From: Okeania sp. SIO2C9
GTDB lineage: Bacteria > Cyanobacteriota > Cyanobacteriia > Cyanobacteriales > Microcoleaceae
Assembly: GCF_010672455.1 (NCBI RefSeq)
Contig: NZ_JAAHGO010000012.1
Coordinates: 355,096 to 419,095, forward strand
Reading direction: 5' to 3'
DNA length: 64,000 nt
A program made the translations under genes and the position numbers. Under the pieces are notes generated by a model. The model was not told the origin of the DNA. It ran no database searches and saw only the letters and a list, made by a program, of their open reading frames with translations. Each line of letters begins with the position of its first letter. Position 1 is the first letter of the stretch. Positions 49,016-58,823 of the stretch are shown piece after piece.

Positions 49016-49247
49016 AAATGAATTATAAAGTTTATCTAAATAAAAGCTTTCTCATTGACAAGCCCATGTTTAATAGTGATAAATACTTTTAGATTTTGCT
49101 TGAATGTAATTTTTACTATCCTAAAGAAAGAAGCAATAGCTACTTTTTCTTAAATAATTAATATGTCATAATCTCTAAAGAAATTATCACTATTCATTCC
49201 ACCAAAAATAACGGTAAGATTTAGCTCAGTATTAGGGAGGCAGCTAC

Positions 49248-49514
49248 ATGAAATTAGATGAAGTTATAGAATTAGATGGACCACCAGTATTTGAATTAGA
49301 ACAAAAAGTAAGAGTTCGCAAAATAATTCGTAATGATGGTACTTTCCCTGGAAAAAATCGAGGTGATATTCTTTTGGAAGGGGGAGAGGTCGGTTACATT
49401 TGTGGTATAGGTACCTTCCTACAAAAATTTTATATTTATTCCGTACATTTTATTAAAAAAGGAATGATTATCGGCTGTCGTAAAAATGAAATAGAAGTTG
49501 TAGAGGAAAATTAA
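49248..49514 (+). CDS. nifZ: NifZ family protein
   Basis: 88 residues. The NifZ core is clear: VGYICGIGTFLQKFYIYSVH, then FIKKGMIIGCRKNEIEVV. NifZ assists P-cluster maturation of the MoFe protein. It is short, as in cyanobacteria, without the long C-terminal tail of proteobacterial forms. GGGAGG precedes ATG 49248. Its TAA overlaps the ATG of nifT (TAATG), so translation is coupled. Confidence 0.9.
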   Translation: MKLDEVIELDGPPVFELEQKVRVRKIIRNDGTFPGKNRGDILLEGGEVGYICGIGTFLQKFYIYSVHFIKKGMIIGCRKNEIEVVEEN

Positions 49515-49714
49515 TGAAAGTAATCTTACGAAATAATGCAGCAGGAAATTTAGAAGTTTATGTTGCTAAAAAAGATTTGGAAGAAGAAGTTGTTTCACAA
49601 AAAATTGATGGAGATATTAAAGTTTTAACTTTAACAAATGGTTGGGAATTATCTATTCCTAAAGACCAACCAGAAAAACTACCTTTAACTATAGATGCTA
49701 AGAGATTAAACTAA
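49514..49714 (+). CDS. nifT: NifT/FixU family protein
   Basis: 66 residues matching NifT/FixU (MKVILRNNAAGNLEVYVAKK, KDLEEEVVS, and a LTLTNGWELSIPK core). Function is not settled; it may assist nitrogenase maturation. It overlaps the nifZ stop by one base and is followed by a strong terminator, so it ends the plus-strand nif transcript. Confidence 0.9.
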   Translation: MKVILRNNAAGNLEVYVAKKDLEEEVVSQKIDGDIKVLTLTNGWELSIPKDQPEKLPLTIDAKRLN

Positions 49715-49749
49715 AAGTTTCCTTTCCATAGTTACTCCTTATTGTTCTG

Positions 49750-49790
49750 CCACCAAATGAGATTTATCTCTTATTTGGTGGTTTTTTTTA
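49750..49790 (+). terminator. Rho-independent terminator after nifT
   Basis: CCACCAAAT ... ATTTGGTGG closes a long stem that also includes GAGAT/ATCTC, followed by a run of eight T. It lies 36 bp beyond the nifT stop. Confidence 0.9.
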
Positions 49791-49849
49791 CAGGGAGTGG
49801 GGGAGTAGGGGGAGAGTGTAAGGTTTGACGCGGGGACGCGGCGAGTAAT

Positions 49850-50370
49850 ATCAAATCCGGTTGAATAGTTATATCAAATCAGGTAGCATCGGTGTAATTA
49901 GATAGGGAGATGGGGAGATGGGGAGATGGGGGGATTTATTTTCATCTATAAGCGCTATGCGCTAGGGAACAGGGAACAGGGAATAGGGAATAGTAAAAGG
50001 GTTTAGGGTTAAAAAATCTCCTAACCAATTCTTGTAGTACTATAAAATGATTATTCTCCAGGTATGAACTTTTCATAATTCTGTGTAGTGGAGTGGCACA
50101 CCTAAAACTGTGCAATAGATTTTTGTTTTTAGGTGTCTTGATCTCCCCATCTCCCCACACTTCCCATACTCCCCACACTCCCCACATTCCCCACACTCCC
50201 CACACCCCCCATCTAATGCACCATTTAAGGTGTATCAGTCTAGTAGTGGAGTGGCATACCTAAAACTGTGCAATAGATTTTTGTTTTTAGGTGTCTTGAT
50301 CTCCCCATCTCCCCACACTCCCCACACTCCCCATCTCCCTAACGCACCATTTTAGCTGTGTCAGTCCAGT
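49850..50370. repeat. Tandem duplication and C-rich short repeats
   Basis: A unit beginning GTAGTGGAGTGGCA occurs at 50085-50242 and again at 50243-50370. Both contain CCTAAAACTGTGCAATAGA, TTTTTGTTTTTAGGTGTC and ACTCCCCAC tracts. A partial family C repeat end (ATCAAATCCGGTTGAATA) is at 49851. An 87-codon frame here is translated repeat and rejected. Confidence 0.75.
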
Positions 50371-50430
50371 CGCCTCACATACATTTGGTATAAAAAATTT
50401 TTTTTTCTTTTTTATCCTTGATGGGTAGAA

Positions 50431-50763
50431 CTGGAGTTTAGACTAAATTTTGGAATCTTCAAATAATCTACCCATAAGTAATGAAGACTTGGAACTCACT
50501 ACCCTTGGGTAATATCAGGGATGCGAATGTTCTCGATGCTCTTTATGATTTGTATTTTTGAGGGAGTTTGGGTCAGGATTCGGTGATTCGCTCCTCTTCA
50601 AAAAGTCTTGCCATGGCACAATTAACCCATAGCACAAGCGGGGGGATAATTAACTTAAAAGTTGTTGCAATGCTGATACAGAAATAGTTTCAGCCTAGGT
50701 TCGACTATCTGACTATTCTCCCTCGGCAAGTTTTCGGCCCGCTTTTTTTAGTCTAAACTCCAG
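50431..50763. mobile_element. 333-bp element with perfect 17-bp TIRs and GTAGAA direct repeats
   Basis: The left end CTGGAGTTTAGACTAAA (50431-50447) is the exact inverse of the right end (50747-50763). GTAGAA abuts both ends (50425-50430, 50764-50769), as a target duplication would. There is no ORF. Inner pairings such as CTTGCC (50605) with GGCAAG (50725-50730) and a CTACCC/GGGTA hairpin suggest structure if transcribed. Family not recognised. Confidence 0.75.
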
Positions 50764-50779
50764 GTAGAAGCTTGAAAAT

Positions 50780-50866
50780 TTAATTATTCGGTAGTCCTAT
50801 TCGCGTAATGGTATACAGGAAAAAGGAATATTTGGCACGGGAGCAAGATGCTCCCACTGCCGTGCC
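50780..50866. repeat. Dispersed repeat with CACGGGAGCAAGATGCTCCC hairpin
   Basis: GGTAGTCCTATTCGCGTAAT, GGTATACAGGAAAAA and GCACGGGAGCAAGATGCTCC, followed by CACTGCCGT. A near copy is at 58370-58443. Confidence 0.75.
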
Positions 50867-50867
50867 T

Positions 50868-51060
50868 TATAGAACCCCTAAGCGTATCTTCATAAATATT
50901 AAATTTTTTTAGCTAGGAGACAGGAGACAGGAGGGAAGAGGGAAGATGTGGGGAGAAATAATACAAAAAATTCAACACTCCTTTTCAGATTTTTCCTCAC
51001 TCATTGATGCGCGAAAAGACTTGGCTACCATAATTATATAGCTATCAAATGGGTTCTATA
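50868..51060 (-). repeat. MITE-like repeat, family B, second copy
   Basis: 193 bp, TATAGAACCC to GGGTTCTATA, the inverse of 4668-4874. It splits a region whose other copy (58370-58480) is continuous: CACTGCCGT..., then AAAAAATAATCACAATGCAC follows at the far side. Confidence 0.8.
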
Positions 51061-51108
51061 AAAAATAATCACAATGCACGACCACCAATTATTCAGACCT
51101 AAAAATAA

Positions 51109-52017
51109 TTACCGAAAAGTGAATAGTAAACTAACTCCTACTACTGCAACTAATACTCCTAAAACTGACCTAATACTTATTTTTTCTCCCATTTGAGCAG
51201 CAATGGGAATTATAAATATTGGGCTGGTAGCTAAGAGAGTTTGAGCAATACCTGCGGGAGAAAATTTGAGGGAAGTTTGCTGTAGCCAAATACCTAAATA
51301 GGTACTGCTAAAAGCTGTAATAAAAATTGCTCCTACAAGTTTTATTGAAAACTTAAATTCCTCTGATTTCTCCTGCTTTATTTTCTGAAATAATAATAAT
51401 AAAACAACAATAATTGTTCCTCCAATTAAACGAAATAAAGTGCTTAATAAAGGATTAATATCTGAGGAAAGTAAAGCAAAACGAGAGATAACTGCACCAC
51501 TAGAATTAGCTATTGCTGCGAATATTGCCCAGAGTATTCCTTGTTTGATATTAACATTACTAATTGCTGTACCGGGAGTTCTTTCTGAGATTACCCAAGC
51601 TACGCCTCCAACTGTAATTAAAATTCCACACCAAGCACCAAAAGTTAATTGTTCTCCTAAGAAAATTAAAGCTAATAAAGCTGTTATAGGAGGAGATAAA
51701 GTTTCCATTAAAAGAGTTCTTCTTGCTCCCATATTTTTGAGAGCAGAAAAAAACGCAGTATCTCCTAAACCAATACCAAGAATACCGCTAATCATAAATA
51801 AATTAATAGTAGTTGAGTTTACTTTTGTCTGAAGTTTGTCACTAATAATTAAAGTTAGAAAAATCAGGGCGATCGCTATTAAACCTTTGAATAAATTTAA
51901 TTTTAGGGGAGATATTTTTTGCCCAAGTAAGCTATAAGCTGCGGAAGATGCTGCCCATAAAAATGCACCGGTTAATGCTGCTAGTTCGCCTTGAAAATTA
52001 GTTATCCACAGTTCCAT
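51109..52017 (-). CDS. EamA/DMT-family membrane transporter
   Basis: 302 residues from ATG 52017; codons farther upstream come from a GGAAGAA tract. Ten predicted membrane helices form two EamA repeats (each about five helices). Typical motifs are GAFLWAASSAAYSLLGQKIS, ISGILGIGLGDTAFFSALK and LMETLSPPITALLALIFLGE. Such proteins export metabolites or amino acids; the substrate is unknown. Nothing ties it to nif. It lies after the repeat-filled region downstream of nifT and reads toward it. Confidence 0.85.
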   Translation of the reverse strand: MELWITNFQGELAALTGAFLWAASSAAYSLLGQKISPLKLNLFKGLIAIALIFLTLIISDKLQTKVNSTTINLFMISGILGIGLGDTAFFSALKNMGARRTLLMETLSPPITALLALIFLGEQLTFGAWCGILITVGGVAWVISERTPGTAISNVNIKQGILWAIFAAIANSSGAVISRFALLSSDINPLLSTLFRLIGGTIIVVLLLLFQKIKQEKSEEFKFSIKLVGAIFITAFSSTYLGIWLQQTSLKFSPAGIAQTLLATSPIFIIPIAAQMGEKISIRSVLGVLVAVVGVSLLFTFR

Positions 52018-52258
52018 AATTTTTAGAAGGAAGAAGCAAGAAGGAAGAAGCAAGAGGCAAGAGGCAGGAAAACTTAAAAGTAAGAAAAAAACTTAAATTT
52101 CCTACATATATTAAGGAAGAAGGAAGAAGGAAGAAGGAAGAGGGAAGAAGGGTTAAGAGTCAAGAAAAAACTTAAATTTCCTACATATATTAAGGAAGAA
52201 GGAAGAAGGAATAGGGAAGAAGCGAAGAAGGAAAAGGTGTATGGAAGCAACTTATTTA
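52018..52258. repeat. GGAAGAA tracts with a duplicated 60-bp block
   Basis: AAAACTTAAATTTCCTACAT plus ATATTAAGGAAGAAGG occurs twice (about 52088 and 52166), separated by GGAAGAA runs. Confidence 0.6.
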
Positions 52259-52441
52259 AGGATATCTTTAATACCCAAAAATATTGATGCGCTAGTTAAC
52301 AAAAACATAGCAAAAGATAATATTGGATCGAGCCTCCACCCCTGAAAAAGCAAAATAAATCCACAAAATAGCATTGCGATTGGAAGAAAAATGAGAACAA
52401 AAATCCATTGAATAATATTAAAAGCTTTTTGATTAGAAACA
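52259..52441 (-). pseudogene. Relic of a small membrane protein (GWRLDP motif), copy 1
   Basis: Minus-strand translation reads NIIQWIFVLIFLPIAMLFCG, then FILLFQGWRLDPILSFAMFL and LTSASIFLGIKDILK with a stop at about 52259. No start codon precedes the match: an in-frame TAA lies just upstream. The GWRLDPIL motif resembles Ycf66-type cyanobacterial membrane proteins. Probably a decayed gene. Confidence 0.5.
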
Positions 52442-52477
52442 AAATTTTACAGGAAAGTTTTAATTAACAAAAAGATC

Positions 52478-52613
52478 AATATAGTATGTAACGAAAGCAT
52501 AACAAAAAAAATATTGGATCGAGTCTCCACCCCTGAAGCAGCAAAATTCCTCCACACAATAGGATGGCGATCGGGACAAAAATTCATTGAATAATATCAA
52601 AAGCTTCTTGAGA
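52478..52613 (-). pseudogene. Relic of the same small membrane protein, copy 2
   Basis: A second, more decayed copy reads DIIQ, stop, IFVPIAILLCGGILLLQGWR, then LDPIFFLL. The adjacent placement suggests tandem duplication before decay. Confidence 0.45.
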
Positions 52614-52730
52614 TGATGATTTTTTTTCGGGATTCATTCAAAATTAATGAGGCTAGTAAGATATCTAATAACCCAAGTAAACTCAAAGAATTTAAACCAA
52701 GATTTACCATTTTATATTCCTTTGATTATT

Positions 52731-53002
52731 TGCCGAATAATTAATAATTAATAATTAAATAATTCTGGTTTAAAGCCGACCCTTTTAAGGGGAAAAAGCG
52801 GTCGTTAGCGTAGCTTCCCGAAGGGTGGGATGACGTTTGCTATCGCAAAGCTGCGCTAACAGCGGAGCGGCTCTGATAAGAGCGGGTCTCCTCGCCATAT
52901 CCAATCGAACAAGAGAAAAGAAATAATATTTCCTTATATTAAATCAAGAGCGGTTTTAACCAGAGGTAATTATCAATTATCCATTATCAATTATCAATTA
53001 AT
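52731..53002 (+). repeat. MITE-like repeat, family A, medium copy with GC-rich cassette
   Basis: 272 bp. The same ends as the 160-bp copy, but with GCGGTCGTTAGCGTAGCTTC ... AGCGGGTCTCCTCGCC inserted after the CTTTTAAGGGGAAAA block. The cassette matches that of the copy at 4187. Confidence 0.8.
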
Positions 53003-53153
53003 GAAATTGCTTCCCGTTTTTATAAGGCACAATAAATAGACTTTTGACAGGGTAAATATTTTTTGCTTTTTTCCCCACTCCCCTACTCCCCTACTCCCCT
53101 ACTCCCCTACTCCCCTACTCCCTATTTTATGTTTCTGAAACTAACTCTAAAAA

Positions 53154-54668
53154 TTAACTCGCCCCACTTCCCAAAATATACAAACTTAACAAGGTCCCAC
53201 TATTCCATAAACTATGTAACAACATGGAAGATAAAAGATTACGAGACCTAGTATAAACTACTCCTAAAATCATTCCTAAAACAGCTAAAGGTAAAACTTC
53301 TGAAATATTCAAATGAGCTATGGCGAATAAAAATCCACTTGCTACAATAGCTCCCCAAACTGGCATATATTTTGTCAAAGAAGGCAACAAAAATCCTCGA
53401 AACATAATCTCTTCAAAAACTGGTGCAGCAATAGAAGCTGTGACATAAAACAAAGCTAAAGCTAATCCATCTTGCCCTTTCAAAGCAATAGGTAAAATTG
53501 GATTACTTCCACCTTGACCTTGCCATAATTGTTGATTAATTAAAGATATTAAAATTACCATTGGTAAAGCGACAAAATATCCACCTAAACCCCACAAAAA
53601 CCAACTACCGCGTAAATCAAATTTAAACCAACCTTCCGGCAGTGGAAAAAATGACTTTAATGACAAATAAAGTACTAATAAACCACCCAGAGAAAACAGA
53701 ATATAACTCCCTAAAATATATCCAGCTTGTACCCGCACTCCCATCATTGCAGGTTGCCAATTTGTGACACCTTTAAAAATCTCTAATCCTAAAGGAATCA
53801 AAATTTGTCCGACTAAGAAAAATCCAACTACAAATACTTGTAAAATTGTTTCACCATCCCAAGTAACTTCCCAAGGTGAATTGGCATTTTTTAATAAAAA
53901 AGATTCTTTACCAGAGATTAACCATTGCACTCCTAAAAATATAAGTAATCCTATTCCGAATACTAATCCCATTCCAGGCAAACCAGCAACAATTGCTAAC
54001 TTTAATACCGCCTGTTGAGCTATTTCTTGTTCCTGAGTTTCTAGTTGAGCTAAAACCTCTTGTCTTTCTTGTAATTTATATAATTGTTTTAAGGCACGAT
54101 AGCGAAACCATCCATCTAAATTTTTCTGAATTAAAGCTTCTGCATCAGGTAAAATTTTCGCTGGATTATTCCAAATTTCACTTAAAACTTTTGCCGTTTC
54201 TCCTAAAGACAGATTTTCTATTTCTGACTCAGTTAAATTTCCCCAACTTTGCCTAGCTTCATCTATTTGATTTTTTTGTGCCTGTAAAATTCCGATATTA
54301 ATATCAAACTCATTAATCAGACTTTTTAACTGACTTATATTCCGGTCTAACTGTTGTACCTCTCCTAAATTTTCCATTTCCATAGTTTGTTTTTCCAGTT
54401 GCTGTTGAGCAGACTGACGAGCATTTTTGTATTGTATTAATCCAGCTTGATAAGAATCATTACCAATCAAAGCTTCACTAGCTAAAGTAAAATTCTTACT
54501 ATCCAAATCTTCAGGTTGCCATTCCGCAGCGTGCAACAATAAATTAGTCTGATATAATTCCAGACGACTTTGAATTTGTGGCTGAGTTACACTACTAAAT
54601 AAAGAAAAACCAATAAAAGAAATGGCTACAATAGTCAGAATACTTAAAATTAATCTTTTAATCGTCAT
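53154..54668 (-). CDS. CPBP-family intramembrane metalloprotease (CAAX protease-like)
   Basis: 504 residues. An N-terminal helix (4-24), then a long soluble coiled-coil-rich segment (about 30-215), then eight or so membrane helices. The CPBP motifs are EEIMFRGFLLPSL (about 410), FAIAHLNISEV (about 442) and the third, HSLWNSGTL (about 483): Glu-Glu-X3-Arg and two His expected to bind zinc. Cyanobacteria carry several of these with unknown substrates; some relate to bacteriocin immunity or chloroplast development. AGGAGA lies before ATG 54668. Confidence 0.88.
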   Translation of the reverse strand: MTIKRLILSILTIVAISFIGFSLFSSVTQPQIQSRLELYQTNLLLHAAEWQPEDLDSKNFTLASEALIGNDSYQAGLIQYKNARQSAQQQLEKQTMEMENLGEVQQLDRNISQLKSLINEFDINIGILQAQKNQIDEARQSWGNLTESEIENLSLGETAKVLSEIWNNPAKILPDAEALIQKNLDGWFRYRALKQLYKLQERQEVLAQLETQEQEIAQQAVLKLAIVAGLPGMGLVFGIGLLIFLGVQWLISGKESFLLKNANSPWEVTWDGETILQVFVVGFFLVGQILIPLGLEIFKGVTNWQPAMMGVRVQAGYILGSYILFSLGGLLVLYLSLKSFFPLPEGWFKFDLRGSWFLWGLGGYFVALPMVILISLINQQLWQGQGGSNPILPIALKGQDGLALALFYVTASIAAPVFEEIMFRGFLLPSLTKYMPVWGAIVASGFLFAIAHLNISEVLPLAVLGMILGVVYTRSRNLLSSMLLHSLWNSGTLLSLYILGSGAS

Positions 54669-54969
54669 GAATATCTCCTATTGAATAAGGAAGAAGGAAG
54701 AAGAAAGAAGGAAGAAGGGAAAATTGCTTATGGATATTCTTCGACAAACCATTTCATGTCTACAAACCCCAAACAATTTTAAGCACCCCTCTTGACAGTG
54801 GGGTATTAAATTCGTCACAGATTAAAGATAATATCCCTCTAAAATTACCCATTTTTATTTCAGTTTAGATACAGCATACTTCAAGTTGATAAAGTACAAA
54901 AATGAAGTTTTCCAGCTAGACATAAAAAATACTATAGTTGATAAAAATATAGTCAAATATGACATATCC
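54669..54969. other. Spacer between CPBP gene and TnpB
   Basis: 301 bp with a GGAAGAA tract, otherwise AT-rich. It should contain the 3' end of the tnpB element. No gene. Confidence 0.4.
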
Positions 54970-56255
54970 TTATTTTGCAGGTGTTATCCTGACTGGGTGA
55001 ACTACAACACCCTCTATCCCATAGTCAAATGCATTTGGGACTGCTTTTCTCATAATGTTCAAAGAACCGTTGACATCAGCATTGATTAATCCAATGCTTG
55101 CGGTACGATACAAACCTCTTTGTCTTGATGCAGTCGCTCATGGGGGAAACCCCCTTTGGCGGCGCTGCATCGCTTTATTCTTTTTCCTGAGAAAGTGACT
55201 TGATTTTTCTCACCTTTCTTGTAAACAGGAATCAAATCATTATCTATAAAGCTTGATGCGGACGTATAAGATTCTTCTGTAATAATTACATCTATTCCTA
55301 CCATCTTGGCTTTATAAGATAACATTTCTATTAACTTGTTATAAGGAACAGATACAAAATTTTGATTATTTCTTTTTCCTAAACTTATCTTCTGCTTCCA
55401 CTCTTGATTGTGCCCTATTATCAATGTTCCTATTTTCTGATTAATTAGAGTATCAATAATCAAACGAGACGCTTTATGAAGATAATCGTTGATTTTAAAT
55501 TCTCTTTTATTGCACAGCTTTTTCAGTCTCTTACTCGAGCTATTTTCCTGGAGTTGAGATTGTAGGCAGCTTTTAATTTTGTTATAGTATTGATTTATAG
55601 ATTTTAACGGCCTGCCATTGATCAAGAGCGGTTTGATTCCGGCTTGATTAAAGGTTAATGTAGCTAAGTTGTTTAATCCTATATCAATACTGGCGCAACG
55701 ATTTTTTTCTAGCTCGTATTGTTTTTCCTCTGTTGTAGCTTCATAAATCACCTCTATTACATAATGGTTAAGTTTAGGGACTAGACGAACTTGTTTAATT
55801 TGTGAAGTAGGTACTAACGTTTTTAGATCAATCTCAGTTTTACTGGGATTAATAATTCCTTGTTTTAATTGCCTCTTGCTGATAGCTTGTGTCGTATAAA
55901 CTACAATATTTCTTCCTGTTATTTTATTTTTATATCCAGGAATACGAGGACGAGATTTAAACTTTGATGAGTTCTGTTTATAAACTTCGTTCGCTGCTAA
56001 AAAACTCTTCCAGTTTAGAGCTATTATCATCAAGATTTGTTGAGATACTTTAGCTGGCATTGCTTGATAATCTGATTGAGTAGAGAGTATTTTTTGCAGG
56101 TCGTAATAGGATAGATTTGTCTTTTCAAATATCCAAGACTGACGCACTAAGTAATTAGCATAGTTATAGAGATTTTTAGATAAGAAACACAGTCGGTCTA
56201 TTTCAGGATAAAACCGATGATTTTTCTGAATAATGTGTCTTTCAACTAATCTCAT
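54970..56255 (-). pseudogene. TnpB (IS607/IS605 type) interrupted by a 45-bp palindromic repeat
   Basis: The frame from ATG 56255 is TnpB-like: RRCASIDIGLNNLAT-type first RuvC motif (actual CASIDIGLNNLATLT), VDVIITEESYTSASSF second, and a C-terminal third motif. After GKRIKR a 53-bp insertion (55117-55169) shifts the frame. The original tail resumes as GLYRTASIGLINADVNGSLN and IEGVVVHPVRIT, stop at 54970. No zinc ribbon Cys. Similar in sequence to the intact TnpB at 58939. No partner transposase is attached. TnpB proteins are RNA-guided nucleases; this one is broken just before its last catalytic Asp. Confidence 0.85.
55127..55171. repeat. Palindromic small dispersed repeat inside tnpB
   Basis: Inverted ends GATGCAG / CTGCATC; centre TGGGGGAAACCCCC then TTTGGCGGCG. 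45 bp. Confidence 0.85.
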
Positions 56256-56722
56256 AAATCAAGAATTTGACATTATATTAGGATTCGAGCAGTTCGGAAT
56301 TTTGATAATTATTTAGTCTCAAGTTATCAGCAAACTTAATTTTACCATTAAACATCAGGTCGAAAGTTATTAAATTTTGTCAAATATTTAGTAGCTGGTT
56401 AATACAAATCAACGAAGATATTTGACATAATTTGACTATATTTATGTATAACTTTTATTATACTTCTAATTTATAAAAAATCTATTGGTTAGATAAAAAG
56501 TCTGAAATTTTCACCCCAGACCAACTATTACCTTTTCGAGTTTTTGCGTAAATTCTCAGATATTCTTTTCATGGCTGAAATTAAGATTCCTATACAAAAA
56601 AAATTGACTCATCAAATAGAATTCTAGACCAACTAGATATTTTCAACAGAAGTTAAGTAGCAAAAACAATGTAAAATCACTCTGTTGCAAAGTTTCCAGC
56701 AAATCTATAATCTAAACTATCC
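56256..56722. other. Intergenic region
   Basis: 467 bp of AT-rich DNA between tnpB and the phosphatase gene. No gene or element recognised; it includes the promoter of the phosphatase gene. Confidence 0.4.
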
Positions 56723-58081
56723 ATGAGTACCCGTGTTATCCTTGTGCGCCATGGCCAAAGCACCTACAATGTTGAACGTCGAATTCAAGGCCGTCTTGAT
56801 GTCTCAATTCTCACAGACATAGGCATAAATACTGCCCGTCAGGTAGGTGAAGCTCTCAAAGGTCTAAAGTTTGATGCTATTTACGCTAGTCCTCTCCAAA
56901 GGGCCAAACAAACAGCAGAAATTATCCATTCCTGTTTAAATTCTCCTCCCCCATTACAAACCAAAGAAAACTTAAGGGAAGTAGATTTACCATTATGGGA
57001 AGGAATGTTGCGCCAAGAAGTCAAGGATAAATTTGGAGAAGATTATCGTATCTGGAGTCAACTTCCCCATGAATTTTACATGGAAGTCTCAACACCAGAG
57101 GGGCAAATTAAGCATTTTCCTGTTCTATCTTTGTTTGACCAAGCTAAACAATTTTGGCAAGAAACTTTAAGTCAAAATATCGATAAGACTATTTTGGTCG
57201 TAGCTCACAATGGGATTAATCGCTCTCTTATCGCTACAGCTTTAGAAATACAACCATCTTTTTATCAATCTATCCAACAGTCTAATTGTGGTATTAGCAT
57301 TCTCAACTTTACTCCTCCCTATCCTTCTTTTTCTGGGGAAGATAAATCCGGAGGTTCTGTTCAGTTAGAATCTATGAATCTTACTACTCATATTGGTGAG
57401 AAATTCCCTAAACCTAGAGAAAAACATCAAGGACCTCGGTTGTTATTGGTGCGCCACGGTGAGACAAACTGGAACCGAGATGGAAAATTTCAGGGACAAA
57501 TTGATGTACCACTTAATGATAATGGTCGCCTTCAAGCTGGCCAAGCGGCTGAATTTCTCAAAGATGTACATTTAGATTTTGCTGTGAGTAGCTCAATGTT
57601 ACGCCCCAAGGAAACGGCAGAGATTATTTTGCAGCACCATCCAAATGTGGAGTTACAGTTAGATGATGGTTTATGGGAAATTAGTCACGGTCTCTGGGAA
57701 GGAAAATTTGAATCGGAAATTGAATCTGGTTTTCCTGGTTTGTTGAAGCAGTGGAAAGAATTTCCAGAAACGGTACAAATGCCAGAAGGTGAAAATTTAC
57801 AGCAGGTTTGGGAACGAGCAATGATTGCTTGGCAAAAAATTATTCGGTCAGTTTCTGGTGTTGGTATTGTGGTTGCCCATGATGCGATAAATAAGGCAAT
57901 TCTTTGTCAATTATTTGGTCTGGAACCCAAACATTTCTGGAATTTTAAGCAGGGCAATGGGGCAGTTAGCGTAATTGATTATCCTCAAGGGCCAGATGGA
58001 AAACCTGTTTTAGAGGCGATGAATATTACTTCTCATTTATCTGGTGGTATTTTGGACAAGACTGCCGCCGGGGCGTTGTAG
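56723..58081 (+). CDS. Two-domain histidine phosphatase (phosphoglycerate mutase family)
   Basis: 452 residues with two consecutive histidine-phosphatase domains. Domain 1 (1-205) has ILVRHGQSTYN and VVAHNGINRSL. Domain 2 (about 235-450) has LLVRHGETNWN and VVAHDAINKAI. Both keep the catalytic RHG and the second His. The double layout is normal for a cyanobacterial family related to cofactor-dependent phosphoglycerate mutases; substrates may be phosphosugars, phosphoserine or α-ribazole phosphate. It stands alone. Confidence 0.88.
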   Translation: MSTRVILVRHGQSTYNVERRIQGRLDVSILTDIGINTARQVGEALKGLKFDAIYASPLQRAKQTAEIIHSCLNSPPPLQTKENLREVDLPLWEGMLRQEVKDKFGEDYRIWSQLPHEFYMEVSTPEGQIKHFPVLSLFDQAKQFWQETLSQNIDKTILVVAHNGINRSLIATALEIQPSFYQSIQQSNCGISILNFTPPYPSFSGEDKSGGSVQLESMNLTTHIGEKFPKPREKHQGPRLLLVRHGETNWNRDGKFQGQIDVPLNDNGRLQAGQAAEFLKDVHLDFAVSSSMLRPKETAEIILQHHPNVELQLDDGLWEISHGLWEGKFESEIESGFPGLLKQWKEFPETVQMPEGENLQQVWERAMIAWQKIIRSVSGVGIVVAHDAINKAILCQLFGLEPKHFWNFKQGNGAVSVIDYPQGPDGKPVLEAMNITSHLSGGILDKTAAGAL

Positions 58082-58176
58082 GGAAAGGCATAAGGCAGAA
58101 GGCAGAAGGCAGAAGGCAGAAGGTAATCATATTTTTTCATCGGACTTACCCTGAGACTGTATCTTTGAGATTTTGG

Positions 58177-58730
58177 GTAAAAACTATAGTGCTATATTAT
58201 TTCTCTCTATCTGGAGAAGGCAAAAGAAAACTTTGTCTATCGTCGGCAAATTTTCACGCTATGGAGGAATAGATGAAAATAATTTAATATTTGTCCCGCA
58301 CTGCAGGGTGATCGCCTTTTTTGATTGGACTTTCTCAAACTATATTTCTCAGACGTGGAACCAAAACTAGGTAGTCCTACTCGCGTAATGGTATACAGGA
58401 AAAAGTAATATCTCGCACGGGAGCAAGATGCTCCCACTGCCGTTTCTCGTAAAAAATAATGACAATGGACGACCAATGAAAATTCACCAACGCCAAAAAC
58501 TATAGTGCTATAGTATTTTTCTCTATCTGGAGAAAGTAAAAAAGGAGAAGGCAGAAGGTAGAAGGTAATCATATTTTTTCATCGGACTTACCCTGAGACT
58601 GTATCTTTGAGATTTTGGGTAAAAACTATAGTGCTATATTATTTCTCTCTATCTGGAGAAGGCAAAAGAAAACTTTGTCTATCCTCGGCAAATTTTCACG
58701 CTATGGAGGTATAGATGAAAATAATTTAAT
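58177..58730. repeat. Array of ~190-bp repeats (family E), first part
   Basis: Units begin AAAACTATAGTGCTATA, then CTCTATCTGGAGAAGG, AAACTTTGTCTATCG and CGCTATGGAGG. Full copy 58184-58368, short piece at about 58496-58545, next copy from 58621. The 58370-58443 hairpin repeat lies between. Short frames in these repeats are not genes. Confidence 0.75.
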
Positions 58731-58823
58731 CAGGACTTACGCAAATTAACCTTGAAAACGCCAGATGTAGGGGAAGAATGATCATTTACCCTCACTCGAT
58801 TTAGTGTCCGTGCGTAAGTCCTG
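58731..58823. mobile_element. 93-bp MITE with CAGGACTTACGCA ends and TTAAT duplication
   Basis: CAGGACTTACGCA at the left is the exact inverse of TGCGTAAGTCCTG at the right. It lies within a family E repeat; TTAAT is present on both sides (58726-58730 and 58824-58828). The uninterrupted copy at 58277-58288 has it once. Confidence 0.9.

Noticed and set aside
49942-50205. 87-codon Trp/Gly-rich frame
   Set aside because: Translation of an ACTCCCCAC short tandem repeat.
50431-50763. Retron or tmRNA
   Set aside because: Closing stem is 17 bp and the interior structured, but there is no reverse transcriptase nearby and no tag-peptide or tRNA-like ends; flanking direct repeats fit a mobile element better.
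58173-58572. Short frames in the family E repeats as small proteins
   Set aside because: Copies of the repeat at 58621 and 60815 do not keep the frame; one is interrupted by a MITE.
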